A stretch of DNA of 64,000 nucleotides from Hydrococcus rivularis NIES-593 (GTDB lineage Bacteria > Cyanobacteriota > Cyanobacteriia > Cyanobacteriales > Microcystaceae), in assembly GCF_001904635.1 (NCBI RefSeq), contig NZ_MRCB01000007.1, forward strand, positions 62,001 to 126,000. The letters run 5' to 3'. Shown piece by piece: positions 53,563 to 62,897 of this stretch. A model generated the notes under the pieces. That model was not told where the DNA came from. It ran no database searches and saw nothing but the letters and a program-made list of their open reading frames with translations. Position numbers and translations under genes: made by a program. The first letter of the stretch is position 1. Each line of letters begins with the position of its first letter.

Positions 53563-54372
53563 TTATAGGTTAAAACCACCAATTGTATATAAATGTTCGA
53601 CTCCCAAAACATCGGTAAGATTATATTGTAAAGGGGTAATTGTAATATAGTTTTTCCGAATTGCTTGTACGTCGGTAGGAATGTCAGAGGGTAAATGAAA
53701 GTGTTCGGGTTGTTCCAACTCTTCAATAACTTCGCCAGCTAACCAATAATAACTTTTTCCGCGCGGATCTAATCGCTTTTCAAAATTTTCGATATAACGG
53801 CGCAACCCTTGACGCGCGATCGCAACCCCAGCAATTTCCTCAACTTTGACAGGGGGAACGTTAACATTAAGCAAGGTTGGCTGGGGTAAGGGGTGTTGGG
53901 TTAAGCGTTCGAGCAAAGTAACCGCAAAATCAGCCGAGGGTTGGAACTCGCGAAACGTAGGAGAAGCTAAACTGATAGCAATGCTGGGAATTCCCTCGAT
54001 AGTGCCTTCCATCGCCGCCGATACCGTCCCGGAGTAGAGGATATCGGTACCTAGATTGGAACCGTGGTTGATACCAGAAAGGATAAAATCGGGGCGAGTG
54101 TTGAGAACGGCATTAAGAGCGAATTTAACGCAATCGGCAGGCGTGCCCGAACAAGACCAAGCGATAACGGCGCTATGAAAAACCGAGTCGATAACTTCAG
54201 CTCGAATCGGATGGTGTAACGTTAAACCGTGACCCGTTGCCGATCGCTCGCGATCGGGACAAACAACGGTGACATCGTGTCCCACTTGTGCCAAAGTATT
54301 TGCCAGCGTCCGCACGCCAAGCGAAAAAATCCCATCGTCGTTACTAATCAGAAGTCTGAGAGGTTTTGTCAT
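53563..54372 (-). CDS. surE: 5'/3'-nucleotidase SurE
   Basis: A 269-residue metal-dependent phosphatase acting on nucleoside monophosphates. Metal ligands are in [13 protein letters not shown] (Asp-Asp), the Ser in [11 protein letters not shown], and Asn in [12 protein letters not shown]. The chosen ATG 54372 ([14 protein letters not shown]) is the usual start; an ATG ten codons upstream extends into non-conserved sequence. Divergent from pheS. Confidence 0.93.
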   Translation of the reverse strand: MTKPLRLLISNDDGIFSLGVRTLANTLAQVGHDVTVVCPDRERSATGHGLTLHHPIRAEVIDSVFHSAVIAWSCSGTPADCVKFALNAVLNTRPDFILSGINHGSNLGTDILYSGTVSAAMEGTIEGIPSIAISLASPTFREFQPSADFAVTLLERLTQHPLPQPTLLNVNVPPVKVEEIAGVAIARQGLRRYIENFEKRLDPRGKSYYWLAGEVIEELEQPEHFHLPSDIPTDVQAIRKNYITITPLQYNLTDVLGVEHLYTIGGFNL

Positions 54373-54498
54373 AGGCGATTTGGTTGAGCAATTGAATTCC
54401 AATTTCTACCGTATTTCCATTTTCCAATACTGACGAGCGATCGCTATTAGGTAAACTGGGATTAGCCAGCTAGATCGATAGCCAACCCTATTATCAGC

Positions 54499-55506
54499 AT
54501 GACCATCACATCTATAAGCCAGATAGAAAGCGAACTTCACTTGCTCCAGCAGGAGGCAAAAATCGCGATCGCGCAGGTGACAACCCTCGCTCAATTGGAA
54601 CAACTGCGGATCGATTACCTTGGTAAAAAAGGGAAACTCTCCCAAATCCTGCGGGAAATGGGTAAATTAAGCCCGCAAGACCGACCGCGCATTGGCGCGC
54701 TGGCAAATGAGGTCAAAGAAGGTTTACAAGAGCAATTAGAACGCCAGCGCCAAGACTTGCAAGCCGCCCAAATTCAGGCGCAGCTGGAAGCCGAAACCCT
54801 TGATGTCACTATGCCTGGAGTCGGTCGTCCTCTGGGTCGAATTCACCCTCTCAACGGCACTATCGATCGCGTTTTAGATATTTTCGTCGGTTTGGGTTAC
54901 AAGGTCGCTACCGGACCCCATGTCGAGACAGATTACTACAACTTCGAGGCGCTCAACACCCCAGCCGATCACCCAGCGCGGGACATGCAGGATACATTTT
55001 ATCTTCCCGACGGCAATTTGCTGCGTACCCATACCTCGTCGGTACAAATTCGCTACATGGAAACCCACGAACCGCCGATTCGTATCGTCGCACCCGGTCG
55101 AGTTTACCGTCGAGATACGGTAGATGCGACTCACTCGGCTGTCTTCCATCAGGTCGAACTATTGGCAGTCGATCGCGGGTTGACTTTCAACGACCTGAAA
55201 GGAACAATTAAGGAATTCATCCGGCAGATGTTTGGGGCGGAATTGCCCGTGCGTTTTCGGGCAAGCTACTTCCCTTTCACCGAGCCGTCGGCGGAAGTAG
55301 ACGTACAGTGGCAAGGAAAATGGCTGGAAGTGATGGGGTGCGGCATGGTCGATCCTAACGTCCTCAAAGCAGTTGGGTACGATCCGGAGATCTATACTGG
55401 ATTTGCTGCGGGTCTGGGCGTAGAACGGTTTGCCATGGTGTTGCACCAAATCGACGATATTCGCCGCCTTTATAATAGCGATTTGCGCTTTTTGCGACAA
55501 TTTTAA
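54499..55506 (+). CDS. pheS: phenylalanine-tRNA ligase alpha subunit
   Basis: A 335-residue alpha subunit of the heterotetrameric PheRS. N-terminal coiled coil with [20 protein letters not shown]. Class II motif 2 in [20 protein letters not shown] and [18 protein letters not shown]. Motif 3 in [18 protein letters not shown]. Full length. pheT is not adjacent, as usual for cyanobacteria. Confidence 0.96.
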   Translation: MTITSISQIESELHLLQQEAKIAIAQVTTLAQLEQLRIDYLGKKGKLSQILREMGKLSPQDRPRIGALANEVKEGLQEQLERQRQDLQAAQIQAQLEAETLDVTMPGVGRPLGRIHPLNGTIDRVLDIFVGLGYKVATGPHVETDYYNFEALNTPADHPARDMQDTFYLPDGNLLRTHTSSVQIRYMETHEPPIRIVAPGRVYRRDTVDATHSAVFHQVELLAVDRGLTFNDLKGTIKEFIRQMFGAELPVRFRASYFPFTEPSAEVDVQWQGKWLEVMGCGMVDPNVLKAVGYDPEIYTGFAAGLGVERFAMVLHQIDDIRRLYNSDLRFLRQF

Positions 55507-55534
55507 TTCATTTACCAGTAACGGAGCTAATCTC

Positions 55535-55888
55535 ATGAACGATACTTCACTTTCGGGCAAACGAAGGCTACTGTCAGCACTATGCCACGGTTCGATTTTC
55601 TTTAGCGCCCTACTCGTGTCTATTGGCATTCCGATCGCGATTCTGTTTGTTTCCGACGACTCAGTTATTAGAGAAAATGCCAAAGAAGCCCTCAACTTTC
55701 ATTTAAATATTTGGTTTTATGGAGCAATCTATGCCGTCCTGACTGCGATTTTGATCGGCTACTTACTGCTGCCTTTAGTTCCTATATTTATCCTGCTCAC
55801 CTGGATTTTACCGATTATTGCGATCGTCAAAGTCATCGGCGATCCCGACAAAGCTTTTCGTTATCCTTTTATCTTCCGCGTGCTGTAG
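55535..55888 (+). CDS. DUF4870 domain-containing membrane protein
   Basis: A 117-residue membrane protein of the DUF4870 (Tic20-like/YhgE-like short) family. Three hydrophobic segments (about 15-37, 58-80, 78-100) surround the family motif SVIRENAKEALNFHLNIWFY, and the C terminus has GDPDKAFRYPFIFRVL. ATG 55535 gives the canonical N terminus and follows an ACGGAG ribosome site 28 bp after the pheS stop, so it is likely co-transcribed with pheS. Function unknown. Confidence 0.82.
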   Translation: MNDTSLSGKRRLLSALCHGSIFFSALLVSIGIPIAILFVSDDSVIRENAKEALNFHLNIWFYGAIYAVLTAILIGYLLLPLVPIFILLTWILPIIAIVKVIGDPDKAFRYPFIFRVL

Positions 55889-55934
55889 CAGCGATCGAAC
55901 TTAACGAGATGGGATGCTAGTTGACCGCACAAAA

Positions 55935-56062
55935 CTCAAATCGCCCTCACCCCAACCCCTCTCCCAGAGCAGGAGAGTGGCTCTCAAGTTAAAACTTTGG
56001 ACTGAAGTCCCTTCGCTCCTTGTGGAAGAAGGGATTTAGGGATGAGGGGACAAAGATTTGTC
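55935..56062. repeat. degenerate cyanobacterial intergenic repeat
   Basis: Contains ccctcaccccaacccctctc, the inverse-orientation match of the core of the MITE-like repeats at 4585 and 11549, followed by an imperfect palindrome (cagagcaggagagtggctct, then cccttcgctccttgtggaag). Non-coding. Confidence 0.6.
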
Positions 56063-56114
56063 AGTCAACCAAGATGGTATGAATAGATAGACGCAAACAA
56101 CCGACAGGATATCG

Positions 56115-57131
56115 ATGCCAAAAAACGCTTTAATTGCTTTGCTAGTTAGCACTAGCCTGGTGACGGCAGTCGGCTTCTCATTTTTGGCTTCTAAAGCAAT
56201 GCCTCAAGAGGGAAAATCCTCTCTCCTTGCCCAGTTGCAAAAATCGCCAGTCAATGTTAGAGAAATCAAAGAATTTGCTGGAGCAATTACTTCTTTGGCT
56301 GTCAGTCCCGACGGACAAACTCTTTTAGTTGCTTCTGGGGACGGAAAGATCGCTGCCATTGCTCTCAACGAGTTAAAAGAAATCTACACGAAAACTTTCC
56401 CCGCTACGCCTAACTCTCTGGCGATTAGTTCTGATGGTCAAAGCATGGCTGCTGCCGCTGGCGAAGAAATAGCCGTTTTTCGCGTGAAGGATGGAACTCA
56501 AAAGGCGACTCTGCGAGGTCATGTTAGCAAGATAAGCACACTTGCCTTCAGTCCCGACAACAAAATGCTGGTTAGCGTTAGTGGCGGCGATCGCACTATC
56601 CGAATTTGGAACCTCGAATCAGAAGAGTTGCTCAAAACCCTGGGGGAAAATGTCGGTCCAGAAACAACCGTTGCCTTCAGTCCCGACGGACGATTCTTTG
56701 TCACTGGCTCTATTGGAGAGGATCGTACCATTAAGCTTTGGGACGCGCGATCGCTGCAATTGCTGAAAACGTCCTCCCAACAGCCCGGCTATATCTACGA
56801 TGTAGCGATTACGCCCGACGGACAGAAAATCGTAGCGGCAGTGAGGAATCTGGTTAAAGTCTGGCAATTTGACAGCGGCGAGGAATTATTCTCTATGAGA
56901 GGAGCGCGCTTAGATTTGAATGCGATCGCAATTTCCCCAGACGGTCAAACAGTTGCTACAGCCAATAAAGAGGGAACGATTACCCTCTGGGATCTCGCCA
57001 CGGGTCAGCTATTGACGACTCTCAAAGGACATCGGGGATGGGTCTTAGCCCTTGCCTTCAGTCCCGACGGAAAATATCTCTACAGCGGAGCCGAGGATAA
57101 AATTGTCAAAATTTGGCAAATAGCTCGCTGA
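56115..57131 (+). CDS. exported WD40-repeat protein
   Basis: A 338-residue beta-propeller with an N-terminal signal or anchor (about 5-28, ALIALLVSTSLVTAVGFSFL). Seven WD40 repeats fill the rest, seen as LAVSPDGQTLLVASGDGKI, LAFSPDNKMLVSVSGGDRT, VAFSPDGRFFVTGS and LAFSPDGKYLYSGAEDKIV. The near-identical repeat wording suggests recent repeat expansion. No enzymatic domain is fused. Probably a periplasmic or lumenal binding scaffold; partner unknown. Confidence 0.88.
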   Translation: MPKNALIALLVSTSLVTAVGFSFLASKAMPQEGKSSLLAQLQKSPVNVREIKEFAGAITSLAVSPDGQTLLVASGDGKIAAIALNELKEIYTKTFPATPNSLAISSDGQSMAAAAGEEIAVFRVKDGTQKATLRGHVSKISTLAFSPDNKMLVSVSGGDRTIRIWNLESEELLKTLGENVGPETTVAFSPDGRFFVTGSIGEDRTIKLWDARSLQLLKTSSQQPGYIYDVAITPDGQKIVAAVRNLVKVWQFDSGEELFSMRGARLDLNAIAISPDGQTVATANKEGTITLWDLATGQLLTTLKGHRGWVLALAFSPDGKYLYSGAEDKIVKIWQIAR

Positions 57132-57468
57132 AGAAGGAAGAAGCTCCGGGCTAGAAGGCAGAAGGTAGGGAGACGGGGAGTTTGGGAGAGTGGGAGGGTG
57201 GGGAGACAATTAACGACTAACCACTAACCACTAACTAAGGGCTTTTGACTAATCCCCAATCCAAAATCCCAAATCTAAAATCAAATAACTGGTAACTGTT
57301 CCCTAGCCAGACTAAAATGGAATTCTGGCTGGCATGATGAATTTCTATTGCAGGCGATCGACTCATAATAAATCTACACATTGAGTGAAGTGCCAGCAGA
57401 AAACAAGCTAAACTAGATAGATACTTTTGTACTATTGAAAAAGCGAATAAAGACTTCTTGAGGCGTTA
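57132..57468. other. recA upstream intergenic region
   Basis: Low-complexity purine-rich DNA (about 57132-57210), then the simple repeats actaaccactaaccacta and ccaatccaaaatcccaaatc, and finally the recA promoter with a LexA-like box. No gene seen. Confidence 0.55.
57418..57435. promoter_or_regulatory. LexA-like operator before recA
   Basis: The sequence atacttttgtacta contains TAC-N4-GTA (TAC TTTT GTA) and differs by one base from the AGTAC-N4-GTACT form described for cyanobacterial LexA. It lies about 35-50 bp before the recA start, where it could overlap the promoter. Confidence 0.45.
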
Positions 57469-58530
57469 ATGGCTGCTATTACTAACAATCCCGATAAAGA
57501 AAAAGCACTAAGCTTAGTACTCAATCAAATCGAACGCAATTTTGGCAAAGGTTCGATCATGCGCTTGGGAGATGCGTCTCAGATGCGAGTCGAGACGATC
57601 TCTAGCGGCTCGCTCACGTTAGATCTAGCCTTGGGAGGCGGTTTGCCAAAAGGTCGCGTCATTGAGATTTATGGACCAGAAAGTTCTGGGAAAACAACCT
57701 TGGCACTCCACGCGATCGCAGAAGTGCAAAAAGCTGGCGGCGTTGCCGCGTTTGTCGATGCAGAACACGCTCTCGATCCCACCTACTCAGAAGCTTTGGG
57801 CGTGGACATTCAGAATCTGTTAATTTCCCAACCGGATACAGGAGAAGTCGCTCTAGAAATTGTCGATCAATTAGTGCGATCGACCGTTGTCGATATTATT
57901 GTAGTTGACTCCGTGGCGGCGCTAGTGCCCAGAGCAGAAATCGAAGGAGAAATGGGCGACAATCAGGTAGGCTTGCAAGCTCGCCTGATGAGTAAAGCCC
58001 TGCGGAAAATTGCTGGCAATATCAGTAAATCCGGCTGTACGGTTATTTTCCTCAACCAGCTACGCCAGAAAATTGGCGTAACCTATGGCAACCCAGAAGT
58101 GACCACGGGAGGAACGGCACTCAAGTTTTATGCCTCCGTTCGGTTGGATATTCGTCGCATTCAAACCCTCAAAAAAGGCAACGAAGGAGAATACGGAAAC
58201 CGAGTGAAAGTCAAGGTCGCCAAAAATAAAGTCGCGCCTCCTTTCCGCATCGCAGAATTTGACATTATCTTCGGTAAAGGAATATCTAGAGTTGGCTGTT
58301 TGATCGATTTAGCCGAACAAACTAACGTCGTCAACCGCAAAGGAGCTTGGTACAGCTATAACGGAGAAAATATCGCCCAAGGACGGGATAATGCCGTTAA
58401 ATATTTGGAAGAAAACCCGGAAATTGCCAACAAAGTCGAGCAGCAAGTCCGCGAAAAACTCGATATCGGAGCTGTTAGTTTTGCTTCGTCAACCAGTGAC
58501 GACGAGGAAATAAGTTTAGAAGACGAGTAG
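57469..58530 (+). CDS. recA: recombinase A
   Basis: A 353-residue RecA, the ATP-dependent strand-exchange protein of homologous recombination and repair. Walker A is [13 protein letters not shown], the Glu of VDAEHALDP and Walker B in [19 protein letters not shown] are present, and the L2 region follows in [15 protein letters not shown]. The C-terminal tail is acidic ([12 protein letters not shown]) as usual. ATG 57469. A possible LexA-type operator precedes it. Confidence 0.97.
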   Translation: MAAITNNPDKEKALSLVLNQIERNFGKGSIMRLGDASQMRVETISSGSLTLDLALGGGLPKGRVIEIYGPESSGKTTLALHAIAEVQKAGGVAAFVDAEHALDPTYSEALGVDIQNLLISQPDTGEVALEIVDQLVRSTVVDIIVVDSVAALVPRAEIEGEMGDNQVGLQARLMSKALRKIAGNISKSGCTVIFLNQLRQKIGVTYGNPEVTTGGTALKFYASVRLDIRRIQTLKKGNEGEYGNRVKVKVAKNKVAPPFRIAEFDIIFGKGISRVGCLIDLAEQTNVVNRKGAWYSYNGENIAQGRDNAVKYLEENPEIANKVEQQVREKLDIGAVSFASSTSDDEEISLEDE

Positions 58531-58662
58531 AAAGCCATCAACTTAAGCGAGGGCGGGGGGTAGAAGAGACGCTCTGGAGTCTTTTTCTATGCTCTGCTCT
58601 TTTTTTTAACTAAAATTTTTATACAGTAAAACAGGTCTATTCTTAACCATCAAAAATTGCTA

Positions 58663-59562
58663 ATGGGCACAAGCAATATCGAACGCCAGGAAAAAAACAC
58701 GGGATGGTTAATGGTCATCCCAGCATTATTAATTCTGGCGTTAGTTTTTATTTATCCCATCGGACGCGCTTTTTGGTTAAGTTTATTTACTCAAAATCTA
58801 GGCACGCAGCTACAGCCAGTTTTTGCAGGATTCGATAATTACGTGCGGATGGTAGGGGATGGACGCTTCTGGCAAAGTATGGGAAATACTGCCGTTTTTA
58901 CCGTTTTTAGCGTTGTCCTAGAACTTATTTTAGGAATGGGAATTGCCCTTATTTTAAATCAGTCTTTTAGAGGGCGAGGAATTGTCCGCACAATTGCCAT
59001 TCTTCCTTGGGCACTGCCGACAGCTATCATGGGGTTGGCTTGGGCTTGGATTTTCAACGACCAGTATGGAGTGGTTAACGATCTCTTGCAACGTTTGGGG
59101 TTGATTAATGAAGGGATTAATTGGTTAGGAGATCCGACCTTAGCAATGGTATCTCTGATTATTGCCGATGTCTGGAAAACGACTCCTTTTATTAGCGTTA
59201 TTCTCCTAGCTGGATTGCAATCGATTTCCAAAGATCTCTATGAAGCTCATGCCATTGATGGGGCGAATTCTTGGCAAAGTTTCCGTCAGATTACCTTACC
59301 TTTAATTATGCCGCAAATTCTCATTGCGATGTTATTTCGCTTTGCTCAAGCTTTCGGGATTTTCGATTTGGTACAGGTGATGACGGGTGGCGGTCCTGGA
59401 GGTGCGACAGAAACCGTTTCTATTTATATCTATGCAACGGTAATGCGCTATCTAGATTTTGGTTATGGGTCGGCTTTGGTTGTCGTGACATTTTTATTGC
59501 TAATAGCAGCTGTAGCTCTTACAGCTTTTTTGCTGGTAAAAGTCAGAACGAGGAGCGATTAG
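58663..59562 (+). CDS. carbohydrate ABC transporter permease (MalF type)
   Basis: A 299-residue inner membrane permease of the carbohydrate-uptake ABC family. Six membrane segments: first at 15-36 (WLMVIPALLILALVFIYPIG). The cytosolic coupling loop EAA motif reads EAHAIDGANSWQSFRQITLP (about 200-220). ATG 58663 is chosen; TTG 58657 two codons upstream is possible. It pairs with the MalG-type permease 54 bp downstream. The ATPase and sugar-binding protein are not in the window. A glucosylglycerol, trehalose or sucrose system is possible but cannot be chosen. Confidence 0.88.
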   Translation: MGTSNIERQEKNTGWLMVIPALLILALVFIYPIGRAFWLSLFTQNLGTQLQPVFAGFDNYVRMVGDGRFWQSMGNTAVFTVFSVVLELILGMGIALILNQSFRGRGIVRTIAILPWALPTAIMGLAWAWIFNDQYGVVNDLLQRLGLINEGINWLGDPTLAMVSLIIADVWKTTPFISVILLAGLQSISKDLYEAHAIDGANSWQSFRQITLPLIMPQILIAMLFRFAQAFGIFDLVQVMTGGGPGGATETVSIYIYATVMRYLDFGYGSALVVVTFLLLIAAVALTAFLLVKVRTRSD

Positions 59563-59616
59563 TCAGCCATTATTGGCGCTGTAAATTCTGAATTGTTTGG
59601 TTAGGAGTTCAGAAGA

Positions 59617-60465
59617 ATGAAGATAAAAAAATTAGAGAATATGTTTGAAAATCCGATTCTTTGGATTTGTGTTGCAATCGTTGTTATCTTTTGTCTTAGC
59701 CCCATTCTCTGGCAATTGCTAACTTCTATCAAAGTCAATCAAGATATTTCAGCGGTTCCTAATGTCTACTTTCCGACTCGAATTACCCTAAAACATTATA
59801 GCGAATTATTTAGTCGCCGTCCGTTTTTATTCTATATTTTAAACAGTGCTTTAGTCTCAATTGTTTCAACTCTTTTATGTTTGGCGATCGGCTCGCCTGC
59901 TGCTTATTCATTAGCAAGATTGAGGCTTCCAGGCGAACAGATTATCCTAACAAGCGTTCTTATCGTTACGCTTTTCCCCTACGTTTTACTGTTCTTAGGA
60001 CTGTTAGAAATTATTCGGGCGATCGGCTTAGGAAATAATTATTTAGCCTTGATTATTCCCTACACGGCAATTAATTTGCCTTTAACTATTTTAGTAATGC
60101 GAAGTTTTTTTCAACAACTGCCAAAAGATTTAGAAGATGCAGCTAAGGTAGATGGTTATAAAACAATTCCTATGTTATTAAATATCGTGCTGCCAATGAC
60201 AATTCCCGCACTGATAACTACAGGAATTCTCACGTTTATTTTTGCTTGGAATGAATATATTTTTGCGCTAACGTTTATCACTCGCGAAAGCATGAAAACA
60301 ATTCCAGTGGCAACGGCTCAATTGGGCAGTACTACCGTCTTTGAAATTCCCTATGGAGCGATCGCTGCTGCTACTGTTTTAGGAACGTTTCCTTTAGTCG
60401 TATTAGTATTGCTTTTCCAACGCCGAATCGTTCAAGGATTGACAGCAGGTGCAGTCAAAGGTTGA
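59617..60465 (+). CDS. carbohydrate ABC transporter permease (MalG type)
   Basis: A 282-residue permease, the partner of the preceding gene. Six membrane segments; an N-terminal amphipathic stretch, then FENPILWICVAIVVIFCLSP. The EAA loop reads EDAAKVDGYKTIPMLLNIVL (about 168-190) and the C terminus ends FQRRIVQGLTAGAVKG, typical of MalG-like permeases. Same strand, 54 bp gap, one operon. The 3' end lies 6 bp from the stop of the convergent glycosyltransferase. Confidence 0.88.
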   Translation: MKIKKLENMFENPILWICVAIVVIFCLSPILWQLLTSIKVNQDISAVPNVYFPTRITLKHYSELFSRRPFLFYILNSALVSIVSTLLCLAIGSPAAYSLARLRLPGEQIILTSVLIVTLFPYVLLFLGLLEIIRAIGLGNNYLALIIPYTAINLPLTILVMRSFFQQLPKDLEDAAKVDGYKTIPMLLNIVLPMTIPALITTGILTFIFAWNEYIFALTFITRESMKTIPVATAQLGSTTVFEIPYGAIAAATVLGTFPLVVLVLLFQRRIVQGLTAGAVKG

Positions 60466-60471
60466 GGGTCA

Positions 60472-61680
60472 TCAGTTCGTGAGGACTTGCTCGTAACTCT
60501 TTCCCAGTCGTTCCCAAGTGTATTCTTGCTCGATTAATTCTCGTCCGTTACGAGATAAAGTTTCTCGCAACCGAGCATCTTCAAACAGACGACCGATCGC
60601 CTCTACATAGTCTTCGACGCGGTTGGCACGCAAGGCACGTAAAGGGACATTGGGGCGATCGACTTCCAAGCCTTCCAAACCGCGATCGCTAGCGACCACC
60701 GGCACTCCTGCCGCCATCGATTCTAGGGTTTTGAATTTCATACCAAACCCCGTGCGCAAGGGAATAACTGCCACGGTAGCTTTATGTAAATACTCAGCAA
60801 CAGAAGGAACGCGACCCGTTACTGTAATTCCAGGACGTTTGGCTAAAGCTTGTACTTCTGGGGAAGGTTTGGAACCAACTAAAGTTAGAGTCGCATCCGG
60901 GTATTTTTGTTGCACGACGGGCAAAACTTCTAGACTAAAAAAGCAAGCCGCATCAATATTGACAAAATAATCCAATCCGCCGACAAAAACTAAATTATGT
61001 CCGCCAGGATCGGCTTTTCGGTAAGGAAAGGTTTCTAAATCGACTCCATTGGGAATTAAAATTATCTCTGCTTCTGGTGCAAAGGCTTTCATCTGCTGTT
61101 CGTCTTCGTCGGTTGTAACAACAACGCGAGAAAACTTGCGTAGGGTTTGCCGTTCGTAGCGGCGTAGTAAAGGCAAGTACAGGCGATCGCGCCATTCGTT
61201 ATCCGACGTTCCCGTTTCGAGTTGATTCTTACAAGTTCGGTAGACAGAACTGTGGATATTAAGTATTGTCCGCACCTGTTTTTTCCACTCCGGACGGATA
61301 TAGATTTCATTGACGCTGTGTTCGCAGGTAATTACCTCAAATTTTTCAGCTGCGACTGCTTTATCGATCCATTTTTGGATTTCCTCGCGGTAGAGAAAGA
61401 GAACGTTAGGCGGCGTTCCTCCGAGCAAAAATTGACTGAATCGCTGTATTTTTGCAGGTATTTCTTCTTTTAGCTCGGTTGGACGGGGAAAGACAACCAA
61501 ATCCTTGACATATTGACGCAATCGCTCTATTTCTTCTTCCGTTACGTCTTGCGATCGTTGGGTAATCAGCGTAACGGCATGGTTTTGAGTAAGCGTCTTG
61601 AGTAAATTAAACGTCCTTCCTTGCGTTCCTCCTCGGGTTGGCGGGTAGGGGAAGGTAGAGCAGATCGTTAGAATGTTCAT
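60472..61680 (-). CDS. glycosyltransferase family 4
   Basis: A 402-residue GT-B glycosyltransferase. N-terminal MNILTICSTFPYPPTRGGTQ with the G-rich acceptor loop. The donor domain has IILIPNGVDLETFPY, LVFVGGLDYFVNIDAACFF, and IPLRTGFGMKFKTLESMAAG with VVASDRGLEGL. The final Glu motif is weak (K-F-K-T-L-E instead of E-x7-E), as in a GT4 subgroup that uses Lys/Glu. Likely role in exopolysaccharide assembly together with the following two genes (same strand, spaced by repeats). Confidence 0.85.
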   Translation of the reverse strand: MNILTICSTFPYPPTRGGTQGRTFNLLKTLTQNHAVTLITQRSQDVTEEEIERLRQYVKDLVVFPRPTELKEEIPAKIQRFSQFLLGGTPPNVLFLYREEIQKWIDKAVAAEKFEVITCEHSVNEIYIRPEWKKQVRTILNIHSSVYRTCKNQLETGTSDNEWRDRLYLPLLRRYERQTLRKFSRVVVTTDEDEQQMKAFAPEAEIILIPNGVDLETFPYRKADPGGHNLVFVGGLDYFVNIDAACFFSLEVLPVVQQKYPDATLTLVGSKPSPEVQALAKRPGITVTGRVPSVAEYLHKATVAVIPLRTGFGMKFKTLESMAAGVPVVASDRGLEGLEVDRPNVPLRALRANRVEDYVEAIGRLFEDARLRETLSRNGRELIEQEYTWERLGKSYEQVLTN

Positions 61681-61815
61681 TGTTGTTTGTCATTGGTCAT
61701 CTGTCGTTCGATTTTGGATTGGGGATTTTGGATGGGGGATTAGTTAGTAGTTAGTGGTTATTCGTTTCTCCCCATCTCCCCCCCCCACATCTCCCACACT
61801 CTCCCCATCCCCTCG

Positions 61816-62790
61816 TCATTCCCTCACATCATCATCGTTCATTTTCGCTTCTACCATCATGCGGACGACATCGGGCATTTTATATTGAGCTTGCCAACCT
61901 AAGTGTTTTTTGGCTTTAGTGGGGTTGCCTCGACTAATGGCTAAATCGGTAGGTCGCAATAAGCTAGAATCTGTAATGACGCGATCGCGCCAGTCCAATC
62001 CAACACAAGCAAACGCCTCAGCGACGAATGCTTCTAGCGAGTAACTTTCTCCGGTGGCGATCGCGTAATCGTCAGGTTTGTCTTGCTGTAACATTAAATG
62101 CATCGCTTCTACGTATTCCGGCGCCCATCCCCAATCGCGTTCGATCGAAATATTGCCCAGATGAAGTTGTTCGTTACTTCCTTTGGCTATCCGAGTGACG
62201 GCGGCAATAATTTTTTGCGTAACAAATCGCTGGGGACGCAAGGGAGATTCATGATTGAACAGAATGCCGGAACAGGCAAAGATTCCGTAAGCTTCGCGGT
62301 AGTTTGCCACTTCCCAAAAAGCAGCCGCTTTTGCTACCGCATAGGGACTTCTGGGACGAAAGGGAGTCGTTTCATCGGCAGGGCGATCGCCGATATCCCC
62401 AAAGCATTCACTAGAACCCGCATTGTAGAGCTTGATCGGCGCACCTGTAAAGCGAATTGCCTCCAGAAGATTTAAGGTTCCCGTGGCGATACTTTCCAGG
62501 GTTTCTACGGGTTGCTCGAAAGAAAGACCGACTGAACTCTGCCCCGCTAGGTTGTATACCTCGTCTGGCTCAATTTTCATCAGCACTTGCAAGACGCTAC
62601 GAAAATCATTGAGCGACATGGATTCTAATTTTACTTGCTCGCGAATTCCCAGACGCACCAGATTTCTAAAAGAGGACATTTGAGCATCTCGCGAGGTTCC
62701 GCAGACGATATAGCCTTTATTTAAGAGCAGCTGTGCTAAATAAGCTCCATCTTGTCCCGATACACCACAAATTAATGCTTTTTTAGTCAT
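61816..62790 (-). CDS. gmd: GDP-mannose 4,6-dehydratase family protein
   Basis: A 324-residue extended SDR resembling GDP-mannose 4,6-dehydratase, which makes GDP-4-keto-6-deoxymannose. NAD(P)-binding GVSGQDGAYLAQLLL near the N terminus, DEVYNLAGQSSVGLSFEQP, the catalytic Ser in SSECFGD, Tyr-x-x-x-Lys in SPYAVAKAAAFW, and NHESPLRPQRFVTQKI and RDWGWAPEYVEAM are all typical GMD motifs. Slightly shorter than bacterial Gmd (about 345-370). It would supply fucose, rhamnose or similar deoxy sugars for the surface polysaccharide. Confidence 0.88.
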   Translation of the reverse strand: MTKKALICGVSGQDGAYLAQLLLNKGYIVCGTSRDAQMSSFRNLVRLGIREQVKLESMSLNDFRSVLQVLMKIEPDEVYNLAGQSSVGLSFEQPVETLESIATGTLNLLEAIRFTGAPIKLYNAGSSECFGDIGDRPADETTPFRPRSPYAVAKAAAFWEVANYREAYGIFACSGILFNHESPLRPQRFVTQKIIAAVTRIAKGSNEQLHLGNISIERDWGWAPEYVEAMHLMLQQDKPDDYAIATGESYSLEAFVAEAFACVGLDWRDRVITDSSLLRPTDLAISRGNPTKAKKHLGWQAQYKMPDVVRMMVEAKMNDDDVRE

Positions 62791-62823
62791 TAGTTATTAG
62801 CTAGTAATTAGAAGATGGTCATG

Positions 62824-62889
62824 AGTAGATAGTGGTTAGTCGTTAGTTATTTTCTTCAGTTATTTTCTTCCTACTAACCACTATCTACT
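62824..62889. repeat. 17-bp perfect inverted repeat between gmd-like and GT2 genes
   Basis: agtagatagtggttagt (62824-62840) and actaaccactatctact (62873-62889) are exact complements, 32 bp apart. They are built from the gtggttag-type simple repeats found elsewhere in the window. The hairpin could stop transcription between the two minus-strand genes. Confidence 0.75.
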
Positions 62890-62897
62890 ACAAAAAA

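Noticed and set aside
58550-58612. recA terminator
   Set aside because: T-runs are present but I could only find a 4-bp stem (agac/gtct) near them, too weak to call.
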